Below the pieces are notes generated by a model, which worked only from the letters and a program-made list of their open reading frames with translations, did not search any database and was not told the origin of the DNA. The translations under genes and the position numbers were made by a program. A stretch of DNA of 64,000 nucleotides from Callipepla californica brunnescens (Eukaryota > Chordata > Aves > Galliformes > Odontophoridae), in assembly GCA_023055505.1 (NCBI GenBank), contig JALIRH010000114.1, positions 496,001 through 560,000 of the forward strand, read 5' to 3'. This document shows positions 62,410-64,000 of the stretch, piece by piece. Positions within the stretch are counted from its first letter, which is position 1. Each line of letters opens with the position of its first letter.

Positions 62410-64000
62410 ATAATACATTCTGAAAATGAACTACCCAAATGAAAACCTTCAAATTTAGAAAGTATAAAATATTTAGAAAATATAAAAATGTTCAGCTGGG
62501 ACTGTATGAACATAGACACTACGCTGTTGAATGTATCTGTTATTGGATGGGCTATACTGGAGAAACAGACTGTTTGCATAAGTAATACCGGTCATTTTCA
62601 CACTGTCAGGTACTCAGTATCAACATCCCAGAGCAAAATTTTTTTTTTCTGTTATAGTTTGTCAGAAGTTGTCTTGAAAACAATGCATAGATGCCAAGAG
62701 TATAACATGAAGGTTTTTTTTCTGCAAACAAAGAATGTTCCAAAGCTGCATGAATGTTGCCATTCCAAAGATGAACAAAAGATGCTGACTGATGTTAAAG
62801 CTGTCCTTGAGTAATGATCCTCAGAAACCCTTTACTTTTTACTAAGGTCTACTGAACAGTGAGTGAACTTTACAGGATTTATTTTTATTAGCTACTTCTG
62901 TTCTAAAGGCTAAAGCATACGGTTTATACATATTGAACCTCCGGTTAATTATTTTTTACATGCATTAGCACTAGTTAAATTAATCTACATTAAGTGACTA
63001 TTATGTTAGCTCTGTCCTGATGTAGCAGCAGTTATTATCATTCAGTATGTTTGACTAAGTACCTTTCCTAGGAGAAATCCTAAAACAACATATGCTTGCA
63101 ATAGCAGTGGGCAGTTAAATACATTGTACTGCAATTATATTTTACTGTATGGAGAACTTTTCATCAAAACATTGCATTACAATTGAATACTGAATCATGT
63201 TCCTGCCAACAAGTGATGCATCAAATCAGTGTGATTACAGTCAGGATTGAATCAGGAAATTAACTGTCAGAATCAATCGACGGTTACCCTGCTTTTGGAA
63301 ATTAGTAGCTGTATCACTCAGAAATGTACTTGAGAGAGTGGACCAATAAATGCATATGAGCTCCTAAAGATAAAAAATCACAGACCTGAAACCAAACATG
63401 ATCTCACAAATAGTGTTTTCTTTATTTTAATATAAGCTGCTTTTTAACCTGTTTTTAAGATTTGTACATCCATCACATACACCACGGGCGTGGAAATGGG
63501 AAAAAGACTACAGCAGAAAATTATAGATTATGTTTCTGACATCAGCAAAAATGGAGATGAGTTTAATGCTTCTTCCCAGTGCTGTATCTAATCATGGCAA
63601 ATACTGTTGCCGTTACAGTCTAAGAGTTCTCCTTTAGAGACAAGATGAAAAGTCAAGACTTCTCAAAAAACTCAGAGTGGAAATTTCATTTCAGAGGTAT
63701 AATGAGATAGAAAATCTTGTGTTATCATGTTATCCTAAAAATGTTATGAAGACTCAAGTTTAACCAAGTACTTCACTCTTGTTACAAATTAAGTTTAAAT
63801 ATAATCTCCACTGTGGATCCACGGCTCAGTTCATTACACCTCTCAGATTTTATGGTTTTAGTTCAAACTGCTCCAAGTCATGCACTCAATAGCATATATT
63901 TACAAGCACTGTGATGCTTACAACTGAAAATGGGATTTTAGAAAGAATGTAGGGGTTGGAGAAGTAGAGGGCTGTTGGTAATGCAGCGTCTGATCATTAA

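Larger units (their letters stand above)
58401..64000. other. Intergenic to window end, with a small GC-rich patch
   Basis: Holds a TTTG microsatellite (58785-58810), a GC-rich patch (59490-59720) and a T/CT-rich tract (62371-62409). Otherwise it is AT-rich with no recognisable coding sequence. MRPL36 and NDUFS6, expected somewhere on this side by mammalian synteny, were not found. Confidence 0.6.

Noticed and set aside
1..64000. CRISPR arrays, bacterial operons, tRNA or rRNA genes
   Set aside because: No regularly spaced direct repeats, no tRNA T-arm consensus and no rRNA segments were seen. The window is plainly vertebrate nuclear DNA.

Overview
The window looks like avian nuclear DNA. It holds many 5'-truncated CR1 LINE copies in both orientations, several ending in the CR1 3' signature around ATTCTATGATTCT. 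It also holds the 5' half of one clear vertebrate gene, split into short exons with GT/AG introns of 1.3 to 6 kb. I cannot name the species. A bird is a confident call; a galliform is only plausible.

Region 1 (1 to about 24,350) is the 5' half of LPCAT1, lysophosphatidylcholine acyltransferase 1, on the minus strand. Seven coding exons could be placed to the base: 24025-24141, 17982-18124, 16433-16647, 10302-10411, 8882-8942, 6503-6561 and 1848-1882. Phases agree across every junction. Together they encode residues 1-246 plus two bases of codon 247. That covers the N-terminal membrane segment and all the acyltransferase signatures: HSSYFD, the arginine-rich block after [14 protein letters not shown], and [11 protein letters not shown]. 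The C-terminal half (the rest of the acyltransferase domain and the EF-hand region) lies beyond base 1. The introns hold CR1 fragments and low-complexity tracts, and no second gene was recognised.

Region 2 (about 23,600-24,480) is the CpG-island promoter of LPCAT1. It has a perfect NRF1 palindrome, GCC repeats in the 5' leader, a long G tract upstream, and strong G runs on the sense strand just inside intron 1.

Region 3 (24.5-64 kb) is about 40 kb of upstream flank with no recognisable protein-coding gene. In mammals this flank of LPCAT1 leads towards MRPL36, NDUFS6 and the IRX4/IRX2/IRX1 gene desert. The flank holds at least seven CR1 3' fragments, two older CR1/L3-like LINE remnants, simple repeats, and some candidate regulatory structure. 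The main candidates are two near-consensus CTCF-like sites on the same strand, a pair of abutting inverted repeats at 39.75-39.81 kb, a cluster of TGATTTAT/ATAAATCA motifs at 52.14-52.27 kb, and a small isolated GC-rich patch at 59.5-59.7 kb. I found no CRISPR array, operon, tRNA or rRNA, and nothing I would call a new biological system. The items most worth checking are the structured or regulatory candidates in the flank.
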